A stretch of 41,572 nucleotides of DNA from the NCBI GenBank assembly GCA_024102915.1, contig JAGFJG010000163.1:1-41572 (forward strand), given 5' to 3'. The stretch's first letter is position 1; the number at the start of each line of letters is the position of its first letter. Shown piece after piece: positions 33,694 to 41,572 of the stretch. The position numbers and the translations under genes were made by a program. Below the pieces are notes generated by a model. The model was not told where the DNA came from, ran no database searches, and saw only the letters and a program-made list of their open reading frames with translations. The DNA is from Caldilineales bacterium. Its GTDB lineage: Bacteria; Chloroflexota; Anaerolineae; J102.

Positions 33694-33722
33694 TTGACCC
33701 CAATCCGACCAGACGGTAAAAT
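33694..33722 (+). promoter_or_regulatory. Sigma-70-type promoter before alaS
   Basis: TTGACC (33694-33699) and TAAAAT (33717-33722) are separated by 17 bases, both one mismatch from consensus. Transcription would start about 80 bases before ATG 33810. It probably drives alaS and the three genes that follow. Confidence 0.6.
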
Positions 33723-33809
33723 CAGGTTTTGCATCATGGCAAACACTCAAAAGCCAGACGATGGCACATTTTCTTGCTGAACCTCGAACACAAAACCTGG
33801 AACCATTCC

Positions 33810-36509
33810 ATGCGCCCCACCACCAGCGAACAGATTCGCGAGTCTTTCCTCGAATATTTTGAAGAGCACCGACACCAGCGCGTTGCCAGTTCCTCACTCG
33901 TGCCCTACAACGACCCCACGCTGCTGCTCACCAATGCCGGCATGGTGCAGTTCAAGGACGTGTTTCTGGGCATGGAAACACGCCCCTATGAGCGCGCCGC
34001 AACCTCACAGAAGTGCATGCGTGTGGCGGGCAAACACAATGACCTGGACAACGTAGGGCCGTCGCCGCGCCACCACACCTTCTTCGAGATGTTGGGCAAC
34101 TTCAGCTTTGGCGACTATTTCAAACGGGGCGCAATCCAGTTCGCTTACGATTATCTCACCAAAGTCCTGCAAATCCCGCCCGACCGCCTGTACTACACCG
34201 TCTATGAAGATGACGACGAAGCCTTTGGCTATTGGACGCACGACATGGGCATCGCGGCGGAGCGGGTTTATCGCATGGGCAAGAAAACCAACTTCTGGTC
34301 GATGGGCGACATCGGCCCTTGCGGCCCAACCAGCGAAGTGCATTATGACTGGGGCGAAGACGCCTGCACCTGCGGTCAACCCGACTGTTCTGTCCTCATC
34401 GACAACGGCTGCGGGCGCTGGCTGGAAATCTGGAATCTGGTGTTCATGCAGTTCAACCAGGATGCAGCCGGAAAATTGACGCCACTGCCCAAGACCGGCA
34501 TCGACACCGGTATGGGCCTCGAACGCATCGTCAGCGTGGTGCAGAGCGCTGCCGCCAACTACGATACCGACCTGTTCACGCCGATTATGGATCGCATTCA
34601 GGCATTGCTTGGGCATACGGATGCGCAGCGCGCCGAATACCAGACTGGCTATCGCGTCATCGCCGACCATGTACGAGCCGCCGCCTTTCTCATCGCCGAC
34701 GGCGTTCGACCTGGCCCGGCCGGAGCCGGACATGTGGCGCGCGTGGTCATCCGCCGCGCCCATCGCTATGGCAAAAACATCGGCTTCGATCGTCCATTCC
34801 TGGCTGATGTCTGCGAAGCCGTCATTAGCAAGATGGGCGGCGTTTATCCTGAATTGCGCGACCGCCGCAGTCTGATCCGCGCCACGATCACGCTGGAAGA
34901 AGAGCAATTCGTCGCCACCCTCGATCGGGCGATGACGGAATTGGAGCGGGCGTTGCGGGATTTGCAACGGTCCGGAGCGACTGTGCTCTCCGGTGAAGTC
35001 GCTTTCGACCTCAAGGCTACCCACGGTCTGCCTTTCGAGGTCACGCGTGACATCTGTCTTGAGCGCGGCTACGAGGTCGACCAGACGGGCTATGAAGCAG
35101 CCGAGGTCGAGCACCGTCGGGTGAGCCAGGGCAAAATCAGCGAGGCCCAATTTGGGGCTGGGACCGAGCGTTACGCACAAATACTCGGCGAGTTGCAACG
35201 GCGCGGGCAAATGCCTGAGAGCGGGCTTATCTACGATCCGTATGGCCTGTTGAGCCGCAAAACGCAATTGCTTGCCATCGTCGAAGAAGGCTTCTTGCTG
35301 GAATCGGCCGGTGCGGGCGAGCACGTCGAGCTTGTATTGGCCGAAACGCCGTTTTATGTCGAGTCGGGCGGGCAGGTCAGCGACACCGGCGTCATCGAAG
35401 GCGCAGGCTGGCGGGCGCGGGTCGAGGATGTCAGCCGCCCTCTCTCCGGCCTGACCATCCATTCCGCCGTGATCATCGAAGGCCAGACGCATGTCGGCGC
35501 CGCCGTTACCGCCAGCGTGGATGCTCCTCGCCGCTGGCATATCATGCGCAATCACACGGCAACGCACCTGTTGCACCGGGCATTGCGCGACCATCTGGGC
35601 GAGCACGTGCATCAGGCTGGCTCGCTGGTCGCGCCCGACCGGCTGCGCTTCGACTTCAGCCACGATGCCGCCCTGACGCCGGAACAGACGCGCCAGATCG
35701 CCGCCAGCGTCAATGCCGCTGTGCTGGCGCATTTTCCGGTCAACATCGCTTACAAGCCGCTCAATCAGGCCATGTCCGAGGGCGCCACGGCGCTCTTCGG
35801 CGAGAAATACGGCGACATCGTGCGTACGGTCACGTTGGGCGAACAAGATGTCTTTTTCAGTTATGAACTTTGCGGCGGCACACACGTGGATAATACCTCG
35901 CAAATTGGGCCATTTATCATCGTCAGTGAAGGCTCCGTCGCCGCGGGCGTGCGCCGCATCGAGGCGCTGACCGGTTTTGGCGCGGAAGCTTACGCCCGCG
36001 AGCGGCTCGAATCCCTGGCTCGGTTGGGCGGCGTCCTCAATGTGCCGCCGGACCGGGTGGAACAAAAAGTCCTCGATCTCAGAGAACAGATTTCGCAGCA
36101 AAATCGGGAGTTGCAGCGCCTGCGTCAGCAATTGATGGCGCGTGAAGCCGAAGGGCTGGGCGAAGAGGCTCAGCAAGTGGCGGGCGTCAACGTGCTGGCA
36201 TCCCGGGTCGAAGTCGCCGACGTTGGCGGCATGCGCACCATGGCCGACAACCTGCGGAACAAACTCGGCTCCGGTTTCGTCGTGATCGGGGCCGTGTTCG
36301 ATGGCCGCCCCACCCTGATCGCTGCCGCAACGCCCGATGTCGTCAAGCGTGGCGGTCATGCCGGCAATCTGGTCAAATCCTTGAGCGGCATCATTGGCGG
36401 CGGCGGTGGCGGTCGCCCCGATATGGCCCAGGCTGGCGGCCATGATGTCTCTCGCTTGGACGAAGCGCTCGCCGCTGCGCCCGATCTGATCTCACAGCAA
36501 CTTTCGTAG
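33810..36509 (+). CDS. alaS: Alanine--tRNA ligase
   Basis: An 899-residue enzyme, close to the usual 870-880. It charges tRNA-Ala and removes misacylated Ser or Gly. The catalytic core starts with EQIRESFLEYFEEHRHQRV and LLTNAGMVQFKDVFLG; RHHTFFEMLGNFSFGDYF and TGMGLERIVSVVQ are further family motifs. The editing domain has HTATH (from residue 582) and CGGTH (688), the zinc ligands. A coiled coil (about 755-790) and the C-Ala domain with GGGGGGRPDMAQAGG close the protein. ATG 33810 is chosen because homology begins there; the frame is open from 33729 but upstream lies the promoter. The ribosome site is weak. A long antisense frame (34005-36443) is a shadow. Confidence 0.97.
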   Translation: MRPTTSEQIRESFLEYFEEHRHQRVASSSLVPYNDPTLLLTNAGMVQFKDVFLGMETRPYERAATSQKCMRVAGKHNDLDNVGPSPRHHTFFEMLGNFSFGDYFKRGAIQFAYDYLTKVLQIPPDRLYYTVYEDDDEAFGYWTHDMGIAAERVYRMGKKTNFWSMGDIGPCGPTSEVHYDWGEDACTCGQPDCSVLIDNGCGRWLEIWNLVFMQFNQDAAGKLTPLPKTGIDTGMGLERIVSVVQSAAANYDTDLFTPIMDRIQALLGHTDAQRAEYQTGYRVIADHVRAAAFLIADGVRPGPAGAGHVARVVIRRAHRYGKNIGFDRPFLADVCEAVISKMGGVYPELRDRRSLIRATITLEEEQFVATLDRAMTELERALRDLQRSGATVLSGEVAFDLKATHGLPFEVTRDICLERGYEVDQTGYEAAEVEHRRVSQGKISEAQFGAGTERYAQILGELQRRGQMPESGLIYDPYGLLSRKTQLLAIVEEGFLLESAGAGEHVELVLAETPFYVESGGQVSDTGVIEGAGWRARVEDVSRPLSGLTIHSAVIIEGQTHVGAAVTASVDAPRRWHIMRNHTATHLLHRALRDHLGEHVHQAGSLVAPDRLRFDFSHDAALTPEQTRQIAASVNAAVLAHFPVNIAYKPLNQAMSEGATALFGEKYGDIVRTVTLGEQDVFFSYELCGGTHVDNTSQIGPFIIVSEGSVAAGVRRIEALTGFGAEAYARERLESLARLGGVLNVPPDRVEQKVLDLREQISQQNRELQRLRQQLMAREAEGLGEEAQQVAGVNVLASRVEVADVGGMRTMADNLRNKLGSGFVVIGAVFDGRPTLIAAATPDVVKRGGHAGNLVKSLSGIIGGGGGGRPDMAQAGGHDVSRLDEALAAAPDLISQQLS

Positions 36510-36529
36510 GTGCGCGGAGAGGACGGTCA

Positions 36530-38137
36530 TTGCCGTCACCCCTCGCTCTGCTATTTATGAACTCACACACAGTTGAAATTCCCGCACCGGCCACTGTCGC
36601 TGCGGCGCAGGCCGCCGTCTCTGGGGTCGAACCGGGCGAGCGCGTGGTGGTCGTCGTTCCAGACCCCGCACCGGACTTCGCCTCGGAAGTGCGATTGCAA
36701 TTACTGCGCAGACAGGCGGATGTAGCCAATGTGCAGGTGGGGCTGGTGTCCAAAGACGCCGATATCAGCTATTTTGCCGGACGCGCCCGCATCCCGGTGT
36801 TCGACTCCCTCGCCGCAGCCGAGGGGAAGTGGCGGTATCCCAAACCTGCCGGAGAATTGCCCCCGCCCGCCTCGGTGCGCCCGATGGTCATTCAGCCCCC
36901 GCGCGACGCCGGGCGTGGCATCGACGCTCCGGCCATCGTCACCGCCGGGGGGCGCACGATCATCGACGGCCGCTCGCGGCATCGCAAAGACCGCTGGTGG
37001 CTGCGCTCTTTCGCCTATCTGGTTTTGATCGTCGTTGTGGCGGGGCTGGTTGCGGCATTGGGCGCGCTCGTCATCCCACAGGCCACTGTGACCCTGACCC
37101 CGGCGCAGCGCCAGATCGTCAGTTCCCTGCAAGTCACGGCTCAGACCGGCATCGACGAGCCTGATTATTTGAACGAAGTGGTGCCCGCCCGCACGGTACA
37201 GGCCAGAGTCGAGGGTTTCGCATCCGTCGATACGACCGGTGCGGAAGATGCGCCGGTGAATCTGGCTGGCGGCGGCGTCACCTTTTTCAACCAGACCGGT
37301 CGAGAAGTCCAGGTTCCTGCCAACACGATTGTGCGCACAGCCACCGGCAATAACGTGCGCTTCCGCACCCTGTCTCCGGTCACGGTTCCGGCAGGGGTGG
37401 GCCAGCGCGCGGATGTCGGCATCGAAGCTGTGGAACCGGGCCGCCAGGGCAATGTCCCCGCCCTGACCATCAGCGAGATCGAAGGCCCGCTCAATGTGAG
37501 CCTGCGCGTGAGCAATCAATCCGCCACCGGCGGCGGAACCGTAGCCAACGTGGCTGTGGTCACGCAGGCTGACAAGGACAGGGTGTTGGGCCAGCTTCAG
37601 GGCGAGTTACAACAGCAGGCCTACGAAAAGCTCGGGGCAGGATTGCGACAGGGTGAGTACATCCCGTCGGAGACGGTCAACACCTTCACCCTCGCCGAGA
37701 CCTATGACCGTTTCTCCGGCGAACAGTCACCGACGCTGGGCCTGCAATTGCAATTGCTGGCGCGCGGTCTGGCTGTCGATCTCGATTCCGCCGCCGACCT
37801 GACCGAACGCGCCTTGCGAGACACCGTGCCGTCCGGCCATTTCCTGCTCGAAGAGAGCTTGCGAGTCGGTCAGCCCAGTTTCGTGCGATTCGACGAAGAT
37901 GCCGTGGTGATGACGTTGACAGCCAGCGGCGATACCTTGATCCCGATCCGCAGCGCCGAGGTGCGCTCCCTGTTGGCGGGCGTGCCTTTTGAAGAAGCCG
38001 CCTCCGTTTTGCAGCGCTCGCTCGACCTGGCCGACTCACCCGTTATCACCCTTGAACCCAACTGGCTGGGACGATTGCCCTACATCCCCACACGCATTCG
38101 TGTGCGCGTGCTGCAACCGGATGAGGCCACTCGATGA
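36530..38137 (+). CDS. Baseplate J/gp47-like membrane protein
   Basis: A 535-residue protein. After a cytoplasmic N-terminal part (1-160) with VVVVVPDPAPD, one membrane segment (about 163-185) leads to a long external domain. There, TVTLTPAQRQI, the GVTFFNQTGREVQVPANTIV region, PVTVPAGVGQRADVGIEAVE and GRQGNVPALTIS resemble the baseplate J/gp47 domain of contractile injection systems. No other baseplate gene is near; the gene is set between alaS and ruvX, so it is likely a chromosomal envelope protein that borrowed this fold. TTG 36530 is supported by GGAGAGGA (36516-36523); ATG 36557 is an alternative. Its stop overlaps the ruvX start. Confidence 0.7.
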   Translation: MPSPLALLFMNSHTVEIPAPATVAAAQAAVSGVEPGERVVVVVPDPAPDFASEVRLQLLRRQADVANVQVGLVSKDADISYFAGRARIPVFDSLAAAEGKWRYPKPAGELPPPASVRPMVIQPPRDAGRGIDAPAIVTAGGRTIIDGRSRHRKDRWWLRSFAYLVLIVVVAGLVAALGALVIPQATVTLTPAQRQIVSSLQVTAQTGIDEPDYLNEVVPARTVQARVEGFASVDTTGAEDAPVNLAGGGVTFFNQTGREVQVPANTIVRTATGNNVRFRTLSPVTVPAGVGQRADVGIEAVEPGRQGNVPALTISEIEGPLNVSLRVSNQSATGGGTVANVAVVTQADKDRVLGQLQGELQQQAYEKLGAGLRQGEYIPSETVNTFTLAETYDRFSGEQSPTLGLQLQLLARGLAVDLDSAADLTERALRDTVPSGHFLLEESLRVGQPSFVRFDEDAVVMTLTASGDTLIPIRSAEVRSLLAGVPFEEAASVLQRSLDLADSPVITLEPNWLGRLPYIPTRIRVRVLQPDEATR

Positions 38138-38589
38138 CGACCTGGCTCGCCCTTGACATCGGCGACGCCCGCATCGGCATTGCTGTCGGCAATGATCAGG
38201 CATGGCTGGCGCGCCCTCTTGCTATCGTCGTCCGCCGCAGCAAACGCCAGGATTTCGCCGAAATCGCCCGGCTGGCTGATGAGAATCAGGCCGATGCATT
38301 TCTGGCCGGGCTGCCCTACAATATGGACGGCAGTGAAGGCGCCCAGGCGAAGCGAGTGCGCAATTTCGTGCAGGCCATGCAGCGCCAAGTCGATTTACCC
38401 GTTCTCTTTTGGGATGAGCGCCTGTCCTCCTTCGAAGCCGACCAGATCATCGCCATGAGCAGCAGCCGCAAGCGCAAGCACAACGACGACATCGCTGCGG
38501 CCACCATCCTGCAATCCTATCTCGACCATCTTCGCCAGCAGCAGTCGTCCGAAATCGATGAATCATCATCGCTAATCAGCCAGCCATAG
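38134..38589 (+). CDS. ruvX: Putative Holliday junction resolvase RuvX (YqgF family)
   Basis: A 151-residue RNase-H-fold nuclease. The first strand LALDIGDARIGIAV gives the catalytic Asp, DERLSSFEA the Glu, and KHNDDIAAATILQSYLD the C-terminal Asp. Members act in Holliday junction resolution or pre-16S rRNA 5' processing. ATG 38134 overlaps the previous stop (ATGA). The C-terminal Ser-rich tail (about 135-151) is longer than usual. Confidence 0.93.
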   Translation: MTTWLALDIGDARIGIAVGNDQAWLARPLAIVVRRSKRQDFAEIARLADENQADAFLAGLPYNMDGSEGAQAKRVRNFVQAMQRQVDLPVLFWDERLSSFEADQIIAMSSSRKRKHNDDIAAATILQSYLDHLRQQQSSEIDESSSLISQP

Positions 38590-38596
38590 CTGGCAT

Positions 38597-38625
38597 CTTC
38601 AACCTTCAACCTTCCAACCTTTAAC
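38597..38625. repeat. Heptamer-type tandem repeat (CTTCAAC)
   Basis: CTTCAAC, CTTCAAC, CTTCCAAC, CTTTAAC: four units of 7-8 bases filling the 42-base gap between ruvX and mltG. It takes the place where the ribosome site of mltG would be expected. Confidence 0.6.
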
Positions 38626-38631
38626 CCCTTC

Positions 38632-39846
38632 ATGTCAGTCTTTCGCAACCTTGCCCGATTCGCCATCTTTGCCATAGCGCTCCTGGCTATCGTTGTCATC
38701 TATCGGATATCGATGGAATGGACGCGAGCGCAGGCTGCCGTCTATGAACAGGAGGGGACCGGCAGCGGGCTTGTGCGCAATGTGGACGCGCCCTGGCGCT
38801 CACTGAACCCGGACAATCTCGAAAACCAGGCGCTGCAATTCTATCTAAACGTCAACCGCAACGCCATCGACCGCCCGGTCGATCCGGCTGCCGAAGCGGT
38901 TCCGTTTCATGTGGAGTTGGGCGAGACCGGATTCAGCATCTCCGAGCGATTGCAGGAGATGGGCGTGATCCAGAGCGCCTCGCTGTTCCGGCTTTACATG
39001 CGTTTGAACGGCATTGATCAGAAATTGGAAGCGGGCGACTTCCAGGTTTCAGCGGCGATGACCGTGCCGGAAATCGCCGAAACACTGCAAGAAGCGCGGG
39101 CCGAAGATGTGATCGTCCGCATCCCCGAAGGTCGCCGCGCTGAAGAGATCGCTCTGCTTTTGGAAGAGCAGGGCATCGTCAATGCCGCCGACTTCCTGGC
39201 AGCGGTGCGGACGGGCGACACAGCTTTGCTCGGTCTGCCCGATTATCCTTTGCTCAGCAGCAAACCGCCGGGATTATCTTTCGAGGGTTATCTCTTCCCC
39301 GACACCTATCGGCTGCCGGTCGGGGCATCGCCGGCGACCATCCTGCGGGTGATGTTCGAGACGCTGGAATTGCGGGTCGATGCTGACATGCGGGCGCGCA
39401 TCGCCGCCAGTGGGCTGAGCTTCCATCAGGCGTTGACGCTGGCCTCCATCGTGGAGAGAGAAGCGGCCCTGGCGGATGAACGCCCGCTGATCGCATCGAC
39501 CTATCGCAATCGCCTGGGTGAGATCTGCGCGTCCGAGGTGTTCGGTTATCTGGGCGCCGACCCCACGGCGCAGTATGCGATGGGATATAGCCCCGATCAA
39601 CAAACCTGGTGGCCGACCGTCGAGACGGTCGAGGACTATCTCAAATTCAACTCGCCCTACAACACCTATCTCTACCCCGGCCTGCCTCCTGGCCCCATTG
39701 ATAGCCCCGGCCTCTCCTCGATTGTGGCGGCGATTGAGCCAGCCGAGACATTGTATTGCTATTTTGTCGCCAGCACGGGCGGGGCGCACGTCTTCGCCCG
39801 CACCGGAGCCGAGCATCAGTTGAACGTGCTGACCTTCCAGCGTTAA
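38632..39846 (+). CDS. mltG: Endolytic murein transglycosylase MltG (YceG-like)
   Basis: A 404-residue protein with one N-terminal membrane segment (about 9-25) and an external part. A LysM-like region (about 92-160, VELGETGFSISERLQEMGVI) is followed by the catalytic domain with FEGYLFPDTYRLP, LTLASIVEREAA (likely catalytic Glu275) and NSPYNTYLYPGLPPGPIDSPG. It cleaves nascent glycan strands and sets their length, which indicates a peptidoglycan-containing organism. ATG 38632 has no clear ribosome site because a heptamer repeat lies upstream; coupling to ruvX is possible. The usual SDPTV-like motif appears as GADPTAQYAMG. Confidence 0.93.
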   Translation: MSVFRNLARFAIFAIALLAIVVIYRISMEWTRAQAAVYEQEGTGSGLVRNVDAPWRSLNPDNLENQALQFYLNVNRNAIDRPVDPAAEAVPFHVELGETGFSISERLQEMGVIQSASLFRLYMRLNGIDQKLEAGDFQVSAAMTVPEIAETLQEARAEDVIVRIPEGRRAEEIALLLEEQGIVNAADFLAAVRTGDTALLGLPDYPLLSSKPPGLSFEGYLFPDTYRLPVGASPATILRVMFETLELRVDADMRARIAASGLSFHQALTLASIVEREAALADERPLIASTYRNRLGEICASEVFGYLGADPTAQYAMGYSPDQQTWWPTVETVEDYLKFNSPYNTYLYPGLPPGPIDSPGLSSIVAAIEPAETLYCYFVASTGGAHVFARTGAEHQLNVLTFQR

Positions 39847-39878
39847 ACAGACGTCCCTTTAGGGCTGGCAAACGAGAC

Positions 39879-39906
39879 CTATCGTCTATCGTCCATCGTC
39901 CATCGT
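39879..39906. repeat. Heptamer tandem repeat (C[TC]ATCGT), four copies
   Basis: CTATCGT, CTATCGT, CCATCGT, CCATCGT, directly joined. It lies between the converging mltG and glycosyltransferase genes. The CCATCGT unit is the same as in the array at 30228-30255. Confidence 0.75.
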
Positions 39907-39911
39907 CGAAG

Positions 39912-40649
39912 TTACCGACCTTGTCTGACGCGCCACACCGCCGCCACATATTTACGACCCTTGGTCAGATAATCCCATAGATTCGCCCCGGTTTTGCTTT
40001 CGCCTTCGGTTCGGGGAACACAAACATAGGGCACTTCCCGCACGCGATACCCCCGGCGCACAACCCGACCCAGAAGGTCGATGCAGTATTCGCCGTAATC
40101 GCCGCGCAGGCGACTATCGGCGAATACTTCGGCGCGGGCGGCGATGAATCCGCTCGTGTAATCGTGCACCTCTCCGCCCAGCAACAGCATGGCGTAATGA
40201 TTGATGATCCAGCTCAGGCTGCGGGCCATAAACCCATGCGCCACATCCGCCCCGCCCGGTATCCAACGCGACCCCACGGCCACATCCGCCCGGCCCTCGG
40301 CAATGGCATCAACCAGTCGGGGCACATCCTCCGGCGGCATCGACAGATCGCAATCCATCCAGGTCACGATGTCGGCTCCGTAATTATGGATCGCTTCATC
40401 GATCCCGCGCTGGATAGCCGAGGTCAGACCTGATTCATCGATGCGGCGCACCAGAACGACCCGCAGCCGCCCGTCGATATTCACCTCGTCGGCCAGCGAC
40501 CCCACCACCTGCCAGGTGCCATCCGGCGAATCATCGTCCACGACCAGAACCATGTAGGGGTCAGGTGCGCTTGCCAACAGGCGTGTGATCAGCGGGCCGA
40601 TATTGTCGCGCTCATTGAACGTGGGCAGGACAGTGCATGTTTTCATCAT
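39912..40649 (-). CDS. Glycosyltransferase family 2, polyprenyl-phosphate mannosyltransferase-like
   Basis: A 245-residue GT-A enzyme without membrane anchor. PTFNERDNI (9-17), VVDDDSPDGT (37-45) and the metal-binding D99-x-D101 in MDCDLSMPP match dolichol-phosphate mannose synthase-type enzymes, as do VGSRWIPGGA and YTSGFIAARAEVF. It likely transfers mannose (or another sugar) from a nucleotide donor to a polyprenyl phosphate at the inner side of the membrane for envelope glycan or glycolipid synthesis. It is a lone gene; ATG 40649 or 40646 may be the start, both with a weak ribosome site. Confidence 0.88.
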   Translation of the reverse strand: MMKTCTVLPTFNERDNIGPLITRLLASAPDPYMVLVVDDDSPDGTWQVVGSLADEVNIDGRLRVVLVRRIDESGLTSAIQRGIDEAIHNYGADIVTWMDCDLSMPPEDVPRLVDAIAEGRADVAVGSRWIPGGADVAHGFMARSLSWIINHYAMLLLGGEVHDYTSGFIAARAEVFADSRLRGDYGEYCIDLLGRVVRRGYRVREVPYVCVPRTEGESKTGANLWDYLTKGRKYVAAVWRVRQGR

Positions 40650-40707
40650 TTACTTTATTTGGCGACTGATTTCAGGGAAAGTTATCGGGCGGCGCTGGGC
40701 CAAGAGG

Positions 40708-40734
40708 GTTAATGACTCTTAACGGAAATTTAAC
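40708..40734 (+). promoter_or_regulatory. Candidate Pho box before the phosphate-binding protein gene
   Basis: Three TTAA-centred words at 40709, 40719 and 40730 (GTTAATG, CTTAACG, TTTAACA), steps of 10 and 11 bases, match the direct-repeat form of PhoP/SphR boxes in Bacillus and cyanobacteria. It lies 118 bases ahead of the PstS start. A TATTCT (40767-40772) could be the -10. Confidence 0.5.
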
Positions 40735-40851
40735 ACGGGGTTGAGGACATGGGCAATGGGATGCGGTATTCTGCACAAAAGGCAGCGTGCTGTAAAGCAT
40801 GCCGTTATTGTTCCGAAAAACATCTCAAACACATTTCATCCTGGAGGAGAA

Positions 40852-41572
40852 ATGAAACGCAGTTCGATTGTATTGATAGTCCTCATCTTGCTAACCCTGG
40901 GCCTGGCTGCATGTGGCGGCGGCGGCGATGAACCAACAGCGGTCCCGTCCCCCGTTGATACCGCCACCCCAGTCGTCGTCAAAGAAACCGTTGTCGTTGA
41001 AGTAACCAAAGAAGTGCAGTCAACCGTCGTCGTCGAGAAAGAAGTGCCGGTCGAGATTATAAAACTGCCTGAGGTCAACCCCCTCGAAGTAACCGGCGAT
41101 GTCATCGCTGCGGGCAGTTCCACCGTGTTCCCGCTGGCCGAACGCATGGCCGAACGGTTCGTGGCGGAAGGCTACAGCGGCAATATCACCATCGATAGCA
41201 TCGGTTCCGGCGCAGGCTTCGAGCGATTCTGCACTGCGGGTGAGAGCGACATCAGCGATGCCAGCCGCCCCATCAAGGACAGCGAGGTCGAAAACTGCGC
41301 CGCCATCGGTCGCACGCCCATCGAGTTCAGGATCGGCACTGACGCCCTGGCCGTGGTCGTCAACCCCGCCAATGAATTCCTTGCTGGCGGCGTCACCCTC
41401 GAAGAACTGGCCAAGATTTTCTCCAACGAGGCCACCACCTGGGCCGATGTCAATCCCGCCTGGCCTGCCGAAGAAATCAAACGCTTCAGCCCCGGCACCG
41501 ACAGCGGCACCTTCGATTACTTCATCGAAGCCGTCATGGACCCCGTCTATGGCGATGCAGCCGAGGATAGCC
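40852..41572 (+). CDS. pstS: Phosphate ABC transporter substrate-binding lipoprotein PstS (3' truncated by window edge)
   Basis: The frame from ATG 40852 (GGAGGAG at 40843-40849) is open to the window end, 240 residues. The signal peptide ends in lipobox GLAAC (Cys20), followed by Gly and a Val/Glu/Lys-rich linker (about 35-75, with VVVKETVVVEVTKEV). The mature part shows the phosphate-binding loops AAGSSTVFPL, SIGSGAGFERFC, DISDASRPI and, at the end, GTDSGTFDYF. This is the receptor of the high-affinity phosphate importer; pstC, pstA and pstB would be expected beyond the window. The proposed Pho box upstream fits induction by phosphate shortage. Confidence 0.92.
   Translation, partial: MKRSSIVLIVLILLTLGLAACGGGGDEPTAVPSPVDTATPVVVKETVVVEVTKEVQSTVVVEKEVPVEIIKLPEVNPLEVTGDVIAAGSSTVFPLAERMAERFVAEGYSGNITIDSIGSGAGFERFCTAGESDISDASRPIKDSEVENCAAIGRTPIEFRIGTDALAVVVNPANEFLAGGVTLEELAKIFSNEATTWADVNPAWPAEEIKRFSPGTDSGTFDYFIEAVMDPVYGDAAEDS

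Noticed and set aside
34005..36443. 812-codon open frame antisense to alaS
   Set aside because: It mirrors the codon pattern of a high-GC third-position gene; the plus strand is unmistakable AlaRS with all motifs, and the antisense product has no recognisable domain.
36530..38137. Prophage or tail-like injection system
   Set aside because: Only one baseplate-J-like domain is present, on a membrane protein, with housekeeping genes on both sides and no other phage genes.

Overview
The window reads like a chromosomal segment of a Chloroflexota-type bacterium (Anaerolineae/Caldilineae-like). This is an inference from gene style: several RbsA/RbsC-type sugar transporters, URO-D-like methyltransferases, TTG starts behind strong Shine-Dalgarno sites, Gly/Ala/Pro-rich lipoproteins, and the order alaS, baseplate-J-like membrane protein, ruvX, mltG. 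No rRNA, tRNA or CRISPR array was seen, so the placement is not proven.

Region 1 (1-18158) is catabolic. A long plus-strand operon encodes the end of a sugar-binding protein, a double-domain sugar ATPase, two RbsC-type permeases around an aldose-epimerase-like protein, a URO-D-like protein, a U32-peptidase-like TIM barrel, an SDR dehydrogenase, an MBL-fold hydrolase, a galactonate-dehydratase-like enolase-superfamily enzyme and a cobalamin-binding corrinoid protein. It converges at a shared terminator with a minus-strand operon: a second URO-D-like protein, a second sugar-binding lipoprotein, a permease, a single-domain ATPase and another permease. A third URO-D-like gene with a MtaA/MtbA-type HxC motif is divergent to that operon. 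Together these suggest uptake and oxidation of a sugar (dehydrogenase, lactonase, dehydratase) coupled to corrinoid-dependent methyl transfer, possibly on O-methylated sugars. This is the most interesting hypothesis in the window.

Region 2 (18.2-19.5 kb) is a scar: a C-terminal fragment of a formylglycine-generating-enzyme-like gene cut by an IS982-type element whose transposase carries an in-frame amber stop.

Region 3 (19.5-26.9 kb) is a two-component system (minus strand) divergent from a plus-strand set: DUF4405-like membrane protein, small two-TM protein, VTC-domain protein, DUF4956 membrane protein, three-helix-bundle protein, 34-residue membrane peptide and a large beta-helical lipoprotein of the Cthe_2159 type. 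Direct repeats of TTCACAG at 11/22-bp spacing lie before the regulator gene, the DUF4405 gene and the VTC gene, and are probably the regulator's operators.

Region 4 (26.9-29.4 kb) is decayed: a small gene remnant, a lipoprotein start fused out of frame to the 3' half of a STAND NTPase/TPR gene, and a deleted transposase. Region 5 (29.4-32.8 kb, minus) is a MacB/HlyD-like ABC export operon. Region 6 (33.1-39.9 kb, plus) is housekeeping: Hsp20, AlaRS, baseplate-J-like protein, RuvX and MltG. Region 7 holds a dolichol-phosphate-mannose-synthase-like glycosyltransferase (minus) and the start of a PstS phosphate-binding lipoprotein (plus) preceded by a possible Pho box. Degenerate heptamer tandem repeats occupy four intergenic gaps.
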